Below, piece by piece: positions 17,367-26,017 of a stretch of 37,444 nucleotides of DNA. Location of the stretch: positions 1-37,444 of the forward strand of contig JAZRFJ010000039.1 of the NCBI GenBank assembly GCA_045661305.1. The letters run 5' to 3'. The translations under genes and the position numbers were made by a program. Positions within the stretch are counted from its first letter, which is position 1, and every line of letters begins with the position of its first letter. The stretch is from UMGS1840 sp045661305 (lineage in GTDB: Bacteria; Bacillota; Clostridia; UMGS1840). The notes under the pieces were generated by a model. It did no database searches and was not told the DNA's origin. It saw only the letters and a program-made list of their open reading frames with translations.

Positions 17367-18167
17367 TTAAGAATGAATTATTGCTGCCATTCTTCCGGCA
17401 CGCTCTTTCTGGCGTCTGTATGAATAAAGCTCGTTATCGCAATAAGTGCATTTATCCATAAAAGCAATGTTTTCCTTTTCCACGCCTGAAAGCTCTGCCT
17501 GTCTTGCTACAATTCTGCCCAAATCTACAAAATACTTTTCATTTTCACACTTTTCGCACTTCCCAAATTCTTCGCCGTAAGCATTAACAAAAATATCATA
17601 AACATTTTTATCAACTTCAAAATGACACACACCTATACACGGACCTATTGCAACTATCATATCTTTTGGGTTACAGCCTTTTAATGAACACATTTTGTCT
17701 ATTGCTTTTGGAACAATTTTACTTTCTGTGCCTCTCCAGCCTGAATGTACTGCACATACAACGCGAGTTTTTTTGTCTGCTATAATAACAGGCACACAAT
17801 CAGCATAAAAAATAACAAGACTAAGGTCTTTTTTGTCTGTCATAAGACCGTCAGCTTCAATAAATGGCTGTTCACGGATTATTCCGCAGCCTTTTAAGTT
17901 ATCATCGGCATAAAGAACTACATCGCTGTGTGTCTGCTTTGACCTTACTGCATTCTCACAGTCAGAATCTACGCACGAAAGTGCTCTTTTGAAATTTTCA
18001 AGGATATTTTCGTTTGTATCTTCGCACGAAGTTCCAAAATTAAGTTCATTTCCCAAAAAGCTTACTCCGCCCTTTATTGTTGTAAACATATGAGGAAAAT
18101 CATTTTTCAAAAGCTCATCTAAAACATAGTAGCAAACGCCGTTTTTCTCTTTTTTAATAAATTCCAT
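17367..18167 (-). CDS. pgeF: PgeF/YfiH-family purine nucleoside or peptidoglycan-editing enzyme (polyphenol oxidase family)
   Basis: A member of the YfiH/LACC1/PgeF family, once called multicopper polyphenol oxidase. Family proteins have been described as peptidoglycan-editing factors (removing wrongly used L-Ser from precursors in E. coli) and as purine nucleoside enzymes in other species. The motifs are clear: RSKQTHSD, VIFYADCVPVIIAD, CAVHSGWRGTESKIVPKA and IGPCIGVCHFEV, which bring together the His and Cys metal ligands, and CTYC near the end. Length is 266. The ATG shares one base with the ribF stop (TAATG). Placed ahead of ddl and murI, a wall-related role fits this genome; the actual reaction cannot be decided by sight. 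Confidence 0.9.
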   Translation of the reverse strand: MEFIKKEKNGVCYYVLDELLKNDFPHMFTTIKGGVSFLGNELNFGTSCEDTNENILENFKRALSCVDSDCENAVRSKQTHSDVVLYADDNLKGCGIIREQPFIEADGLMTDKKDLSLVIFYADCVPVIIADKKTRVVCAVHSGWRGTESKIVPKAIDKMCSLKGCNPKDMIVAIGPCIGVCHFEVDKNVYDIFVNAYGEEFGKCEKCENEKYFVDLGRIVARQAELSGVEKENIAFMDKCTYCDNELYSYRRQKERAGRMAAIIHS

Positions 18168-19096
18168 TACATTTCCTTTCGGTAATCAATATCATGTAGT
18201 ATTTGTTTTTTTAGCGATGAAAAACTTTTAAAGCTTTTCTCATCACGCATATATTTAATAAATATGATTTTTATCTTTCTTCTATATATATTTTGATTAA
18301 AATCAAGTATAAAAGTTTCACAAATAGGCTCTTTTTTTGGATTTATCGGTGCAATTCCTATATTTGTCACGCCTTTATAGATTTTTTTATCAATTATTAC
18401 CTCTGTTGCATATACACCGTTTTTTAAAGATACCTTTTCTTCTGGAATTTTTATATTTGCAGTAGGTATATCAAGAACAGTTGAGCCGATATTATAACCT
18501 TTTCTTACAATTCCTGAAAGTGAAAACGGTTTATACATTAAAGAATTTGCATATGCTATTTTCCCGTTTGAAAGAAGATTTCTTATCAGGGTTGATGATA
18601 CAATTTCCCCTCTTTTTTTATAAAAAGGAATAATTATCGTTTCAAAACCGTATTTTTCTCCAAGCTCTTTCAAAGTTTGGGCGTTACCCGACTTATTTTT
18701 TCCAAAAAAGAAGTTTTCACCCACGATAACATATTTTGCGCATAAAAGCTCTGATATATACACTTTTACAAACTCTTCGCAGGTAAGGTTTTTCACATCA
18801 TCAATAAATTTTAGATAGACAAAAAAATCAATGTCAAAGCTATCCGAATTTTTCAAGGTTTTTGCAAGAACACCTTTTTCATATATCAGATTTCCACATT
18901 TTTTTGTGTTAATATCAAAAGTTACAACAGCACTCAAAAGCTTACCTTTTGATTTTTGCTTTATTTTGCATACTTTTTCTATAAGCTTTAAGTGTCCTTT
19001 GTGAAGACCGTCAAAATTTCCTATTGTAACAACAGTATTTATTTCATTTTTTTTCAAATTTTTTAGATTTATATCATCTGCACCGTATATTTTCAT
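18167..19096 (-). CDS. ribF: Bifunctional riboflavin kinase / FAD synthetase
   Basis: Phosphorylates riboflavin to FMN and adenylates FMN to FAD. The N-terminal FAD synthetase domain has TIGNFDGLHKGHLKLI (nucleotidyl-transferase HxGH-type) and VGENFFFGKNKSGNA, with SSTLIRNLL near its end. The C-terminal riboflavin kinase domain shows GIVRKGYNIGSTVLDIPTAN and NGVYAT; the usual GFPTAN is LDIPTAN here. I prefer the ATG at 19096, behind GAGTGAG. A GTG at 19108 would give four more residues and overlap the truB stop as GTGA, but it has no site. Shares its last base with pgeF. The truB-ribF order is the standard one in Firmicutes. Confidence 0.95.
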   Translation of the reverse strand: MKIYGADDINLKNLKKNEINTVVTIGNFDGLHKGHLKLIEKVCKIKQKSKGKLLSAVVTFDINTKKCGNLIYEKGVLAKTLKNSDSFDIDFFVYLKFIDDVKNLTCEEFVKVYISELLCAKYVIVGENFFFGKNKSGNAQTLKELGEKYGFETIIIPFYKKRGEIVSSTLIRNLLSNGKIAYANSLMYKPFSLSGIVRKGYNIGSTVLDIPTANIKIPEEKVSLKNGVYATEVIIDKKIYKGVTNIGIAPINPKKEPICETFILDFNQNIYRRKIKIIFIKYMRDEKSFKSFSSLKKQILHDIDYRKEM

Positions 19097-19104
19097 TATC
19101 TCAC

Positions 19105-19998
19105 TCACTGAACATAAAATGTTGTTTTTAATTTTAAAATATCATCAGGCAAAACCTCCATAAGAGCAAAAAATTCGTCTTTTTCATTATATACTCTTAA
19201 CAGATCACCCTCTTTATATATATTTTCCATTCTGCTTTTCTTAAAGTCAAAAGGTATCCCGTTTTTAACAATTTTTTCTTCATTCTCATCTAAAACAAGC
19301 TTCGGATAATGATAAAAGGCTTTATCTACACACTTTAAAAGTGATTGCGGGTTTTCATTCTCCTCTATTTCTTCAATATCATACACTTTATCATTTTCAA
19401 AAGAAAAATTTCCTGTTGAAACTCTTTTTAAAGCTGTCATAACTGCCCCGTAGCCTAATTTTTTTCCAAAATCATCAATAAGACTTCTTATGTAAGTCCC
19501 CTTAGAACAATGAACATAAAATTTAACAGTATCATCATTTATCTGAAGTATTTTTATTTCATAAATATTTATTAAAACAGGTTTTCTCTCAACTACTTCG
19601 CCTTTTCTTGCTAACTCATAAAGCTTTTTGCCGTTTATCTTTTTTGCACTGTACATAGGTGGAATTTGTTCATATTCCCCCACAAAAGACATAAGTGTGT
19701 CCTCAATCTCACTTTTTGAAAAAGTCTTTTTTTCAAGATAAGAAAGCTCACCCGTTATATCAAGCGTATCTGACACAGCTCCAAGCTTTAATTCTGCGAT
19801 ATATGCTTTATTATCAGCAGTTATATAATCTGCCGCTTTTGTTGCTTTTCCGATAAGTATTACCATAAGCCCAGTAGCTAACGGGTCTAAAGTACCCGTA
19901 TGACCAACCTTTTTGGTATTGAAAATTTTTCTCATTTTCATAACCACATCGTGGGAAGTCGGTCCCTGTGGCTTATTTACGAGCAAGTAACCATTCAT
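19105..19998 (-). CDS. truB: tRNA pseudouridine-55 synthase
   Basis: Converts U55 in the T-loop of tRNAs to pseudouridine. The N-terminus reads NGYLLVNKPQGPTSHDVV followed by KVGHTGTLDPLATGLM, with catalytic Asp38, and the KGTYIRSLIDDFGKKLG motif comes later. At 297 residues it includes the C-terminal PUA-like part. Its first 26 bases overlap the end of nrnA in another frame, so the two are tightly coupled. No separate ribosome binding site is clear. Confidence 0.96.
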   Translation of the reverse strand: MNGYLLVNKPQGPTSHDVVMKMRKIFNTKKVGHTGTLDPLATGLMVILIGKATKAADYITADNKAYIAELKLGAVSDTLDITGELSYLEKKTFSKSEIEDTLMSFVGEYEQIPPMYSAKKINGKKLYELARKGEVVERKPVLINIYEIKILQINDDTVKFYVHCSKGTYIRSLIDDFGKKLGYGAVMTALKRVSTGNFSFENDKVYDIEEIEENENPQSLLKCVDKAFYHYPKLVLDENEEKIVKNGIPFDFKKSRMENIYKEGDLLRVYNEKDEFFALMEVLPDDILKLKTTFYVQ

Positions 19999-20917
19999 TT
20001 ATCTTTTCCTTTATCTCTTCAAATTTTAAATCTGTGCTAAATCCTGCAGCTCTCACATGACCTCCGCCACCGAATATTTTTGCAAGTGAAACTGCATCAA
20101 TCGGAGAGTCTGTACGGATACTTCCCTTTATTAAACCTTTTTCTCTTTCTGTAAGGGTAACACCAAGCATTATTCCCTCAATATTTTTAAGCACATTTGA
20201 AAGTCCGTCTGTATCCTCATGATTTACATTATTTTCCAAGTAGTAGTCATTATCAATATAGCAAACAGCCGCTATATTTTCGAGTATAACTGCGTTATCA
20301 ATAACATAAGAATAAAGCTTGTTATAGCTCATTGATTTTTTTAACATTGCTCTTGTAACAATATCTGTTCTGTCAAAATCATAATCATAAAGCTTTGATA
20401 TTATCTCAAGCGTTCTTTTTCTTGTGTTTTCATATAAAAATCCGCCTGTATCGGTAAGGATTGCAAGATATATTGAAGCTGCCGAAGCACAATCAAGCTC
20501 TACACCTGTCTTTTCAAAAAGTTCATACATAACTTCACCTGTTGCAGGAGCTTTTTTATCAACAATGTTTATATCCGCATCCAACGGATTTGAAAAATGG
20601 TGGTCTATAACGCAAGACATTTTAGGTTCAGGAAATTTCACATCTGCCCTGCTTTTTTCAGCACAGTCAACATATATAACAAGCTCATATGAGTGGTCAG
20701 TTTCAGCTTTTACCTCAAAATATTTTTTCACACACTCAAATTTTGATGAAATTTCTTCCGAAACAAAAAGGTCAGCCTTTTTTCCCAATCTGTCAAGATA
20801 TATTTTAAGTGCGGCACAGGACCCCAAAGCATCACCGTCGGGTGACACATGGGGTACTATTAATATATCCGACACTTCTTTTATAAGCTCAAAGAATTTT
20901 ATCATTTCTTTTTTCAT
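19973..20917 (-). CDS. nrnA: DHH-family phosphoesterase, nanoRNase/pAp phosphatase (NrnA)
   Basis: Degrades very short RNAs and, in characterised relatives, 3'-phosphoadenosine 5'-phosphate. The DHH phosphoesterase motifs are present: VPHVSPDGDALGSC, YVDCAE, VIDHHFSN with the name-giving DHH, a later ILTDTGGF, and the DHHA1 end with GGGGHVRAAGF. I set the start at the ATG at 20917, which is preceded by GGTGA at good spacing; an in-frame GTG three codons upstream is less likely. The rbfA-nrnA-truB order is standard for Firmicutes. Confidence 0.94.
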   Translation of the reverse strand: MKKEMIKFFELIKEVSDILIVPHVSPDGDALGSCAALKIYLDRLGKKADLFVSEEISSKFECVKKYFEVKAETDHSYELVIYVDCAEKSRADVKFPEPKMSCVIDHHFSNPLDADINIVDKKAPATGEVMYELFEKTGVELDCASAASIYLAILTDTGGFLYENTRKRTLEIISKLYDYDFDRTDIVTRAMLKKSMSYNKLYSYVIDNAVILENIAAVCYIDNDYYLENNVNHEDTDGLSNVLKNIEGIMLGVTLTEREKGLIKGSIRTDSPIDAVSLAKIFGGGGHVRAAGFSTDLKFEEIKEKINEWLLARK

Positions 20918-20941
20918 ACTAATCACCGTTTTTTGCTTTTG

Positions 20942-21283
20942 TTATTTAAGATTGTTCATAATGTTGATAATTCTGTCGCCTTCTTCTAAGGAATTATCAA
21001 TAACAAAATTAAACTGCGGTGTTATTCTAAGTGAAAGACGAACTGATATTTCTTTTCTTATATATCCTTTTGCACTCTCAAGGCCTTTTAAGACCTCTTT
21101 TTTTGAAAGCTCATCTCCAAGAACGCTTACATACACCTTACAAAACTTCAAATCCTTGGTAACGGTGGCTTTAAGCACGCTAACCATGCCGTTTTTTACT
21201 CTTGGGTCTTTTATCTCTCTTATAACTGCTGTCAGCTCTCTTTTTACTTCTTCATTAATTCTTTCTTCCCGAAATCCACCCAT
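20942..21283 (-). CDS. rbfA: Ribosome-binding factor A
   Basis: Helps 30S maturation and cold adaptation by binding the pre-16S 5' region. The 113-residue protein has the RbfA landmarks: EERINEEVKRELTAVIREI near the start, the KDPRV motif as IKDPRVKNGMVSV, KVYVSVLG, and the C-terminal LRITPQFNFVIDNSLEEGDRI. An AAGGAG site precedes the ATG, 18 nt after infB, in the usual order infB-rbfA-nrnA-truB. Confidence 0.96.
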   Translation of the reverse strand: MGGFREERINEEVKRELTAVIREIKDPRVKNGMVSVLKATVTKDLKFCKVYVSVLGDELSKKEVLKGLESAKGYIRKEISVRLSLRITPQFNFVIDNSLEEGDRIINIMNNLK

Positions 21284-21301
21284 AACCGTTCTCCTTTTTA
21301 A

Positions 21302-23641
21302 TTACTGTTTAACCTCTTCCATTATGAAGCTTTCAATAACATCGCCGTCTTTGATATCATTGAACTTATCAAATCCGCATCCACATTCAAAACCGCTTGC
21401 AACTTCCTTAGCATCGTCTTTAAAACGCTTGAGTGAAGAAAGAACACCCTCGTAAACAATTACACCGTCACGAACTATTCTTACCTGTGAATTACGCATA
21501 ATTTTACCATCTAAAACATAAACACCTGCTATTGTGCCTACTCCGCTTACCTTAAAGGTATTTCTTACTTCACCGTGTCCTAAAACAACCTCCTGGAATT
21601 TAGGTGCAAGCATACCCTTCATAGCAGCTTCCATTTCTTCTATTGCATGGTAAATAACTCTGTAAAGTCTGATGTCAACATCATTTGCTTTCGCAGATTC
21701 TGATGTTTTTGCGTCAGGACGGACATTAAAGCCTACGATAATAGCATTTGATGCTGAAGCAAGCATGATATCTGTTTCAGTAACAGTACCTACGCCTGAA
21801 TGGATAACTTTAACTCTTACTTCTTCATTTGTAAGCTTTTCAAGTGATTCTGTAACAGCCTCAACACTACCCTGAACATCAGCTTTTACGATAATATTAA
21901 GCTCTTTAACTTCACCCTCTGCAATCTGTGAGAACAAATTATCAAGAGTAATAGTTTTTCTCTTATTGAATATTTCTTCTTTTTCGTTGAATTTACGCTG
22001 TTCAACAACCTGTCTTGCTTTCTTTTCGTCTGCAACAACCTTGAATTTATCGCCTGCTGTCGGAACCTCGCTAAGACCAAGTATCTCAACAGGAGTTGAT
22101 GGACCTGCTGTTTTAAGAACTTTGCCTTTATAGTCAGTCATTGCTCTTATTTTACCTTCACTTGTACCTGCAACAACGATATCACCTGCCTGAAGTGTAC
22201 CGTTCTGAACAAGAACAGTTGCAACAGGACCTCTTGATTTATCAAGCTTAGCTTCGATAACAATACCGCTTGCAGCCTTATTAGGATTAGCTTTAAGGTC
22301 ACGAAGCTCTGCCAAAAGAAGAACATTTTCCAAAAGTGTATCAATATTTGTTTTTTGTTTAGCAGATACAGGAACACAAATTACATCTCCGCCCCATTCT
22401 TCAGGAACTAAACCGTGTTCTGTAAGTTCTTGCTTAATTCTATCAGGATTTGCTGTTTCCTTATCCATTTTGTTTATAGCGACAACTATTGAAACATCAG
22501 CAGCTTTTGCATGGTTTATAGCCTCGATTGTCTGTGGCATAATACCGTCATCGGCAGCAACAACCAAAATTGCGACATCGGTAGCCTGTGCACCTCTTGC
22601 ACGCATAGCAGTAAATGCTTCATGTCCAGGTGTATCTAAGAAAGTGATGTCCTGGTCGCCAACCTTAACCTTATATGCACCGATATGCTGTGTAATTCCG
22701 CCTGCTTCTGTTGATGTTACATCTGAATCACGGATTGCATCCAGAAGTGATGTTTTACCATGGTCAACATGCCCCATAACAACTACAACAGGTGGTCTTG
22801 AAACGAGGTCTTCTGCTCTGTCCTCTTCCTCGTGGAATAATTCTTCCTCTAAAGTAACAGTAACAATTTTCTCAACCTTAGCACCAAATTCCTCTGCAAC
22901 AAGATACGCTGTATCGTAATCAATAGTCTGTGATACAGATGCCATAACGCCGTAGCTCATAAGCTTTTTAATTACCTCTGAGCCTGTTTTCTTAAGTCTT
23001 TCAGCAAGCTCTCCTACTGAAATTTCATCAGGAATTTTAACTTTAAGAATTTCAGGTTTGATAACCATTTTCTTTTTCTTATCTTTTTCCTGCTGTTTAG
23101 AAAATTTCTGGCTTCCTCTGTCAAACTTCTGACTTTTCGGACCTTTTTTGATTTTCTGCTTACTGTTTTCAGTTCCGTATATATCAGTACCACGCATAAT
23201 TTCTTCAATCTTTGTATCATCAAGATGTGTTTCATTAATTGTATTCTGACGGGTATCAACATAGCGGACTTTTTTGCCAATAGGCTCGCTTATAACAGCT
23301 TCAAGCTCTTTCTGCTCGATTTCAGCCTTTTTATTTTCGTAAGTTTTCTCTTTTTCAGGTTTTTTAGCAGCCTTGTCAGCCTTTTTAGGTGCCTTTTCTT
23401 CTGATTTTTTCTCTTCAACTTTAGCTTCTGCCTTTTTTTCTACTGCATACATAGAAAAATCTTCTACTGCATTTTTAATAAGAATAACATCAAGAATTTT
23501 ATTGTAATCGTCTTCTTCAACAGAGCTGCTTGTTCCTTTAAGTTCAATACCAACTTCTTTTGCATATTCAACGATAACCTTTGACTGCAAGTCAAAGTCT
23601 TTTGCGATATCACTGATTTTCTTTTTAAATACCTTTGCCAT
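21302..23641 (-). CDS. infB: Translation initiation factor IF-2
   Basis: The GTPase that brings fMet-tRNA to the 30S and joins the subunits. At 779 residues it is a mid-length bacterial IF-2. An N-terminal IF2-N domain (about 1-55) is followed by a Lys/Glu-rich linker (about 65-205), a second IF2-N-like domain with VKIPDEISVGELAERLKKTG (about 201-250), the G domain with G1 GHVDHGKT (290-297), switch segment AGGITQHIGAY, G3 DTPGHEAF and G4 NKMDKE, then the beta-barrel domains and the C-terminal fMet-binding part. Preceded by ylxQ by only five nt. There is no evidence of an internal truncated start, though I cannot exclude one. Confidence 0.98.
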   Translation of the reverse strand: MAKVFKKKISDIAKDFDLQSKVIVEYAKEVGIELKGTSSSVEEDDYNKILDVILIKNAVEDFSMYAVEKKAEAKVEEKKSEEKAPKKADKAAKKPEKEKTYENKKAEIEQKELEAVISEPIGKKVRYVDTRQNTINETHLDDTKIEEIMRGTDIYGTENSKQKIKKGPKSQKFDRGSQKFSKQQEKDKKKKMVIKPEILKVKIPDEISVGELAERLKKTGSEVIKKLMSYGVMASVSQTIDYDTAYLVAEEFGAKVEKIVTVTLEEELFHEEEDRAEDLVSRPPVVVVMGHVDHGKTSLLDAIRDSDVTSTEAGGITQHIGAYKVKVGDQDITFLDTPGHEAFTAMRARGAQATDVAILVVAADDGIMPQTIEAINHAKAADVSIVVAINKMDKETANPDRIKQELTEHGLVPEEWGGDVICVPVSAKQKTNIDTLLENVLLLAELRDLKANPNKAASGIVIEAKLDKSRGPVATVLVQNGTLQAGDIVVAGTSEGKIRAMTDYKGKVLKTAGPSTPVEILGLSEVPTAGDKFKVVADEKKARQVVEQRKFNEKEEIFNKRKTITLDNLFSQIAEGEVKELNIIVKADVQGSVEAVTESLEKLTNEEVRVKVIHSGVGTVTETDIMLASASNAIIVGFNVRPDAKTSESAKANDVDIRLYRVIYHAIEEMEAAMKGMLAPKFQEVVLGHGEVRNTFKVSGVGTIAGVYVLDGKIMRNSQVRIVRDGVIVYEGVLSSLKRFKDDAKEVASGFECGCGFDKFNDIKDGDVIESFIMEEVKQ

Positions 23642-23646
23642 ATAAA

Positions 23647-23964
23647 TTATTCACCTCTATAAATTCCTTTTTTAAAATTGCTGTCATTTACCGATATAAC
23701 AGCTGTCGGACGCGTGCCGATAATTTTACCTAATTCCTCTTTTGTGATATCCGAAAGTAAAATATCCACATTATCACTTGAAAAAATAATCTCTTTTTTT
23801 GTTTTTTCGGATATATCCGAGGACATAATTATAAGTTCTGATTTTTTTGTTTTCAAATCCTTTATGCATCCCTCTGTACCGTACGAAAGAGCACCTGCCC
23901 TTCTGGCAAGACCGATAAGCCTCTTTTTATTTATATCTTCTTTAATATTTATTGTGCTTTCCAT
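23647..23964 (-). CDS. ylxQ: L7Ae-family K-turn RNA-binding protein (YlxQ)
   Basis: A 105-residue member of the L7Ae/L30e family. The motif RLIGLARRAGALSYGTEGCI is the usual RNA-binding face, and SELIIMSSDISEKTKKEI and the following strands match the fold. YlxQ proteins bind kink-turn RNA; a specific cellular role is not established. The ATG lies inside the end of rnpM/ylxR (16-nt overlap), the conserved nusA-ylxR-ylxQ-infB order. Confidence 0.9.
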   Translation of the reverse strand: MESTINIKEDINKKRLIGLARRAGALSYGTEGCIKDLKTKKSELIIMSSDISEKTKKEIIFSSDNVDILLSDITKEELGKIIGTRPTAVISVNDSNFKKGIYRGE

Positions 23965-24224
23965 TTTACAAGCTCACCTCTCAGCCTTTCATGCTCCTTT
24001 TGGGAAACATTTTTCCTAAATGCCCTTGAAAGAACACCTTTTTTTATAAGTATATCAAAACATTTTTCGCTATTGCATATATATGCACCTTTTCCGAAAA
24101 GCTTCTTTTTTTCGTTAGGCTTCACCTCGTTATCGCTATCAAGAACAAGTCTTATAAGCTCACTTTGAGCCTTTCTTTCGTTACAGCATATACATTTTCT
24201 TATGGGTATATGTTTCTTTTCCAA
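23949..24224 (-). CDS. rnpM: YlxR/RnpM-family RNA-binding protein, TTG start
   Basis: A small basic protein of the DUF448 (YlxR) family, recently described in Bacillus as a modulator of RNase P and renamed RnpM. The motif IPIRKCICCNERKAQSELIRL and GKGAYIC, with SRAFRK near the end, are diagnostic. There is no ATG. I place the start at TTG 24224, nine bases after AAAGGA, giving MEKKHIPIRKC, which is the usual family beginning. Another TTG six codons upstream overlaps that Shine-Dalgarno sequence. Lies between nusA and ylxQ as expected. Confidence 0.9.
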   Translation of the reverse strand: MEKKHIPIRKCICCNERKAQSELIRLVLDSDNEVKPNEKKKLFGKGAYICNSEKCFDILIKKGVLSRAFRKNVSQKEHERLRGELVKWKAQ

Positions 24225-24257
24225 AATAAAATTTCCTTTCAAAAGCTTTTTAAAAAA

Positions 24258-25283
24258 TTATTCTGCAGGCTTTATGTCTATCTTATAGCCTGTTAATTTA
24301 GCTGCAAGTCTTGCATTTTGGCCTTCTTTACCGATTGCAAGTGAAAGCTGATCCTTTTCAACTGTTACATAGCATATTTTTTCATCAGGATTTACATTAC
24401 AGGTAACAACAGTTGCAGGAGAAAGTGCTTCTCTTATAAATGTAGCAGTATCATCGCTATAATTTATAATATCTATTTTTTCGCCTCTTAATTCTCTTAA
24501 AATATTTTCAACTCTCATTCCTTTAGGTCCTATACATGAACCTACTGCTTCAACATTCTTGTCATTTGAGAATACTGCGATTTTTGTTCTTGCACCCGCT
24601 TCTCTTGCGATAGATTTTATTTCTATTGTTCCATCAGCAATTTCTGGCACTTCCTGTTCAAAAAGACATCTTACAAGATTTGGGTGTGACCTTGAAATAA
24701 CAACCTGAGGTGCTTTACCTATCATTTTAACCTGAACAACATAAATTTTAATTTTTTCTCCATGTGCATATTCTTCACCCACAATCTGTTCATTAGGTGT
24801 AAGAACTGCCTCTGTTCTTCCGATTGATACCATGATATTGCCTTTTTCTATTCTCTCAACAATACCTGTAACGAGAGTACCTGTTTTTTCGGTGAACTCA
24901 GAAACCATATTTCCTCTTTCTACCTCTCTTATTTTCTGAACTACAATACCTCTCGCATTCTGAGCTGCAATTCTTCCGAATGTTTTTGGAGTAACATCAA
25001 CAAGAACAGTTTCGCCTATTTCAATCTTCTTTGAAATTTTAAGTGCGTCCTTATATTCAATTTCACTTTCAGGATTTGTTACTTCCTCACAAACTGTTTT
25101 TCTTAAATATACTTTTGCATCTCCTGTTTTCTCAGAAACCTTTGCCACAACTTCGCTTACAGGATTATAATCCTTTTTATAAGCTGTAACAAGTGCGTTT
25201 TCCATAGCTTCAATAAGTATTTCCTTTTTTATACCTTTTTCTTTTTCCAAAAGGTCAAGTGCTGTCAAAAATTCTTTGTTCAT
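24258..25283 (-). CDS. nusA: Transcription termination/antitermination factor NusA
   Basis: Binds RNA polymerase and modulates pausing, termination and antitermination. The 341-residue length is the short form without the C-terminal acidic repeats of E. coli. Domains in order: N-terminal RNAP-binding domain (about 1-125, LTALDLLEKEKGIKKEILIEAMENAL), S1 domain (about 130-200, GTLVTGIVERIEKGNIMVSIGR), and two KH domains (about 200-341) with CIGPKGMRVENILRELRGE and LAIGKEGQNARLAAKLTG. Together with rimP upstream it forms the standard start of this operon. The rimP leader hairpin described below lies upstream of both. Confidence 0.97.
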   Translation of the reverse strand: MNKEFLTALDLLEKEKGIKKEILIEAMENALVTAYKKDYNPVSEVVAKVSEKTGDAKVYLRKTVCEEVTNPESEIEYKDALKISKKIEIGETVLVDVTPKTFGRIAAQNARGIVVQKIREVERGNMVSEFTEKTGTLVTGIVERIEKGNIMVSIGRTEAVLTPNEQIVGEEYAHGEKIKIYVVQVKMIGKAPQVVISRSHPNLVRCLFEQEVPEIADGTIEIKSIAREAGARTKIAVFSNDKNVEAVGSCIGPKGMRVENILRELRGEKIDIINYSDDTATFIREALSPATVVTCNVNPDEKICYVTVEKDQLSLAIGKEGQNARLAAKLTGYKIDIKPAE

Positions 25284-25331
25284 AATTTTTCTTTTTTCCT
25301 CCGATATATATATTATAAATTTTAAACTAAA

Positions 25332-25811
25332 TTAATTATTTTTTAAAAATTCATTTATGTCAAAATGAATTTTTGCCATGCTGATTTTGTTTCTCTCAAA
25401 TGTTACTTCTTCTTCATTTATTATTATAACAACATTTTTACTATCAGCAGATTTTAAAATTCCCGTAAAGTTTTTCTCACCATCAATTGCTGCATAAAGG
25501 GTTATATCAATTTCTTTTTCGTATGCCATTTCAAAATGCTTATCTGTTTTTAGCTTCCTTTCAACTCCGGGTGATGACACCTCTAAATTATACGCACCTT
25601 TGATTAAGTCAATTTTGTCAAGCTCTTCGGAAATAAGCCTTGAGATTTTTTCACATTCGTCAATTCCTATTCCGTCTTTTGTGTCAATATAAATACGAAG
25701 TATCTGATTTTTCCCTTCCTTAACCATTTCAACATCGTATAAATATGCTCCGTTTTCTTCGCATATCTTTTCAGAAATCAAGCTTATTTTTTCAATTATT
25801 CCCGATGCCAT
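25332..25811 (-). CDS. rimP: Ribosome maturation factor RimP
   Basis: Assists 30S assembly. The 159-residue protein has the RimP N-domain (YDVEMVKEGKNQILRIYIDT and GIGIDECEKISRLISEELD) with the family signature YNLEVSSPGVERKL, then a small SH3-like C-domain. It opens the nusA operon; a GGGGG-type site lies before the ATG, and a leader of about 65 nt carries a terminator-like hairpin. Confidence 0.96.
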   Translation of the reverse strand: MASGIIEKISLISEKICEENGAYLYDVEMVKEGKNQILRIYIDTKDGIGIDECEKISRLISEELDKIDLIKGAYNLEVSSPGVERKLKTDKHFEMAYEKEIDITLYAAIDGEKNFTGILKSADSKNVVIIINEEEVTFERNKISMAKIHFDINEFLKNN

Positions 25812-25834
25812 AAATATCCCCCTTTACAAAAACA

Positions 25835-25857
25835 AAAGAGTGGGAAACCCACTCTTT
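25835..25857 (-). terminator. Terminator-like hairpin in the rimP leader (possible attenuator)
   Basis: On the minus strand, AAAGAGTGGG, a TTT loop and CCCACTCTTT form a perfect 10-bp stem followed by TGTTTTTG. It lies between the promoter at 25885-25913 and the rimP ATG at 25811, so transcripts must pass it. That is the position expected for attenuation or autoregulation of the nusA operon; function is inference. Confidence 0.7.
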
Positions 25858-25884
25858 CGACCTTACTGTATGATGTTTTTTCAT

Positions 25885-25913
25885 ATTATAACACCTTTTT
25901 ATAGAAAAATCAA
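25885..25913 (-). promoter_or_regulatory. Sigma-A-type promoter of the rimP-nusA-infB gene train
   Basis: On the minus strand: -35 TTGATT (25908-25913), 17-bp spacer, -10 TATAAT (25885-25890). It is the only strong promoter I see for the following 15.6 kb of co-directional genes. Confidence 0.8.
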
Positions 25914-25982
25914 GTCTTTTTTGAAAATTTTTTTCATTATTATAAAAATAACGAACATTCAGAAGAAAATAGGAAAAAACAC

Positions 25983-26011
25983 TTGACATTTTGGAAGTTT
26001 TATGCTAAAAT
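25983..26011 (+). promoter_or_regulatory. Sigma-A-type promoter of rplU
   Basis: -35 TTGACA (25983-25988), 17-bp spacer, -10 TAAAAT (26006-26011). It is divergent from the rimP promoter, about 70 bp away. Confidence 0.85.
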
Positions 26012-26017
26012 GTTTTA

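Noticed and set aside
20424..21455. A 343-codon open frame on the plus strand
   Set aside because: It lies antisense to nrnA, rbfA and infB, all of which have clear motifs and ribosome binding sites. Its translation is Ser/Thr/Phe-rich, as expected for the reverse of AT-rich coding DNA.
22470..22919. A 149-codon open frame on the plus strand
   Set aside because: Antisense to the G domain of infB, where strong codon bias often leaves the opposite strand open.
25792..25989. A 65-codon open frame overlapping the rimP promoter and leader
   Set aside because: It contains the -35 and -10 boxes and the leader hairpin, and overlaps the start of rimP; no ribosome binding site or conserved pattern.
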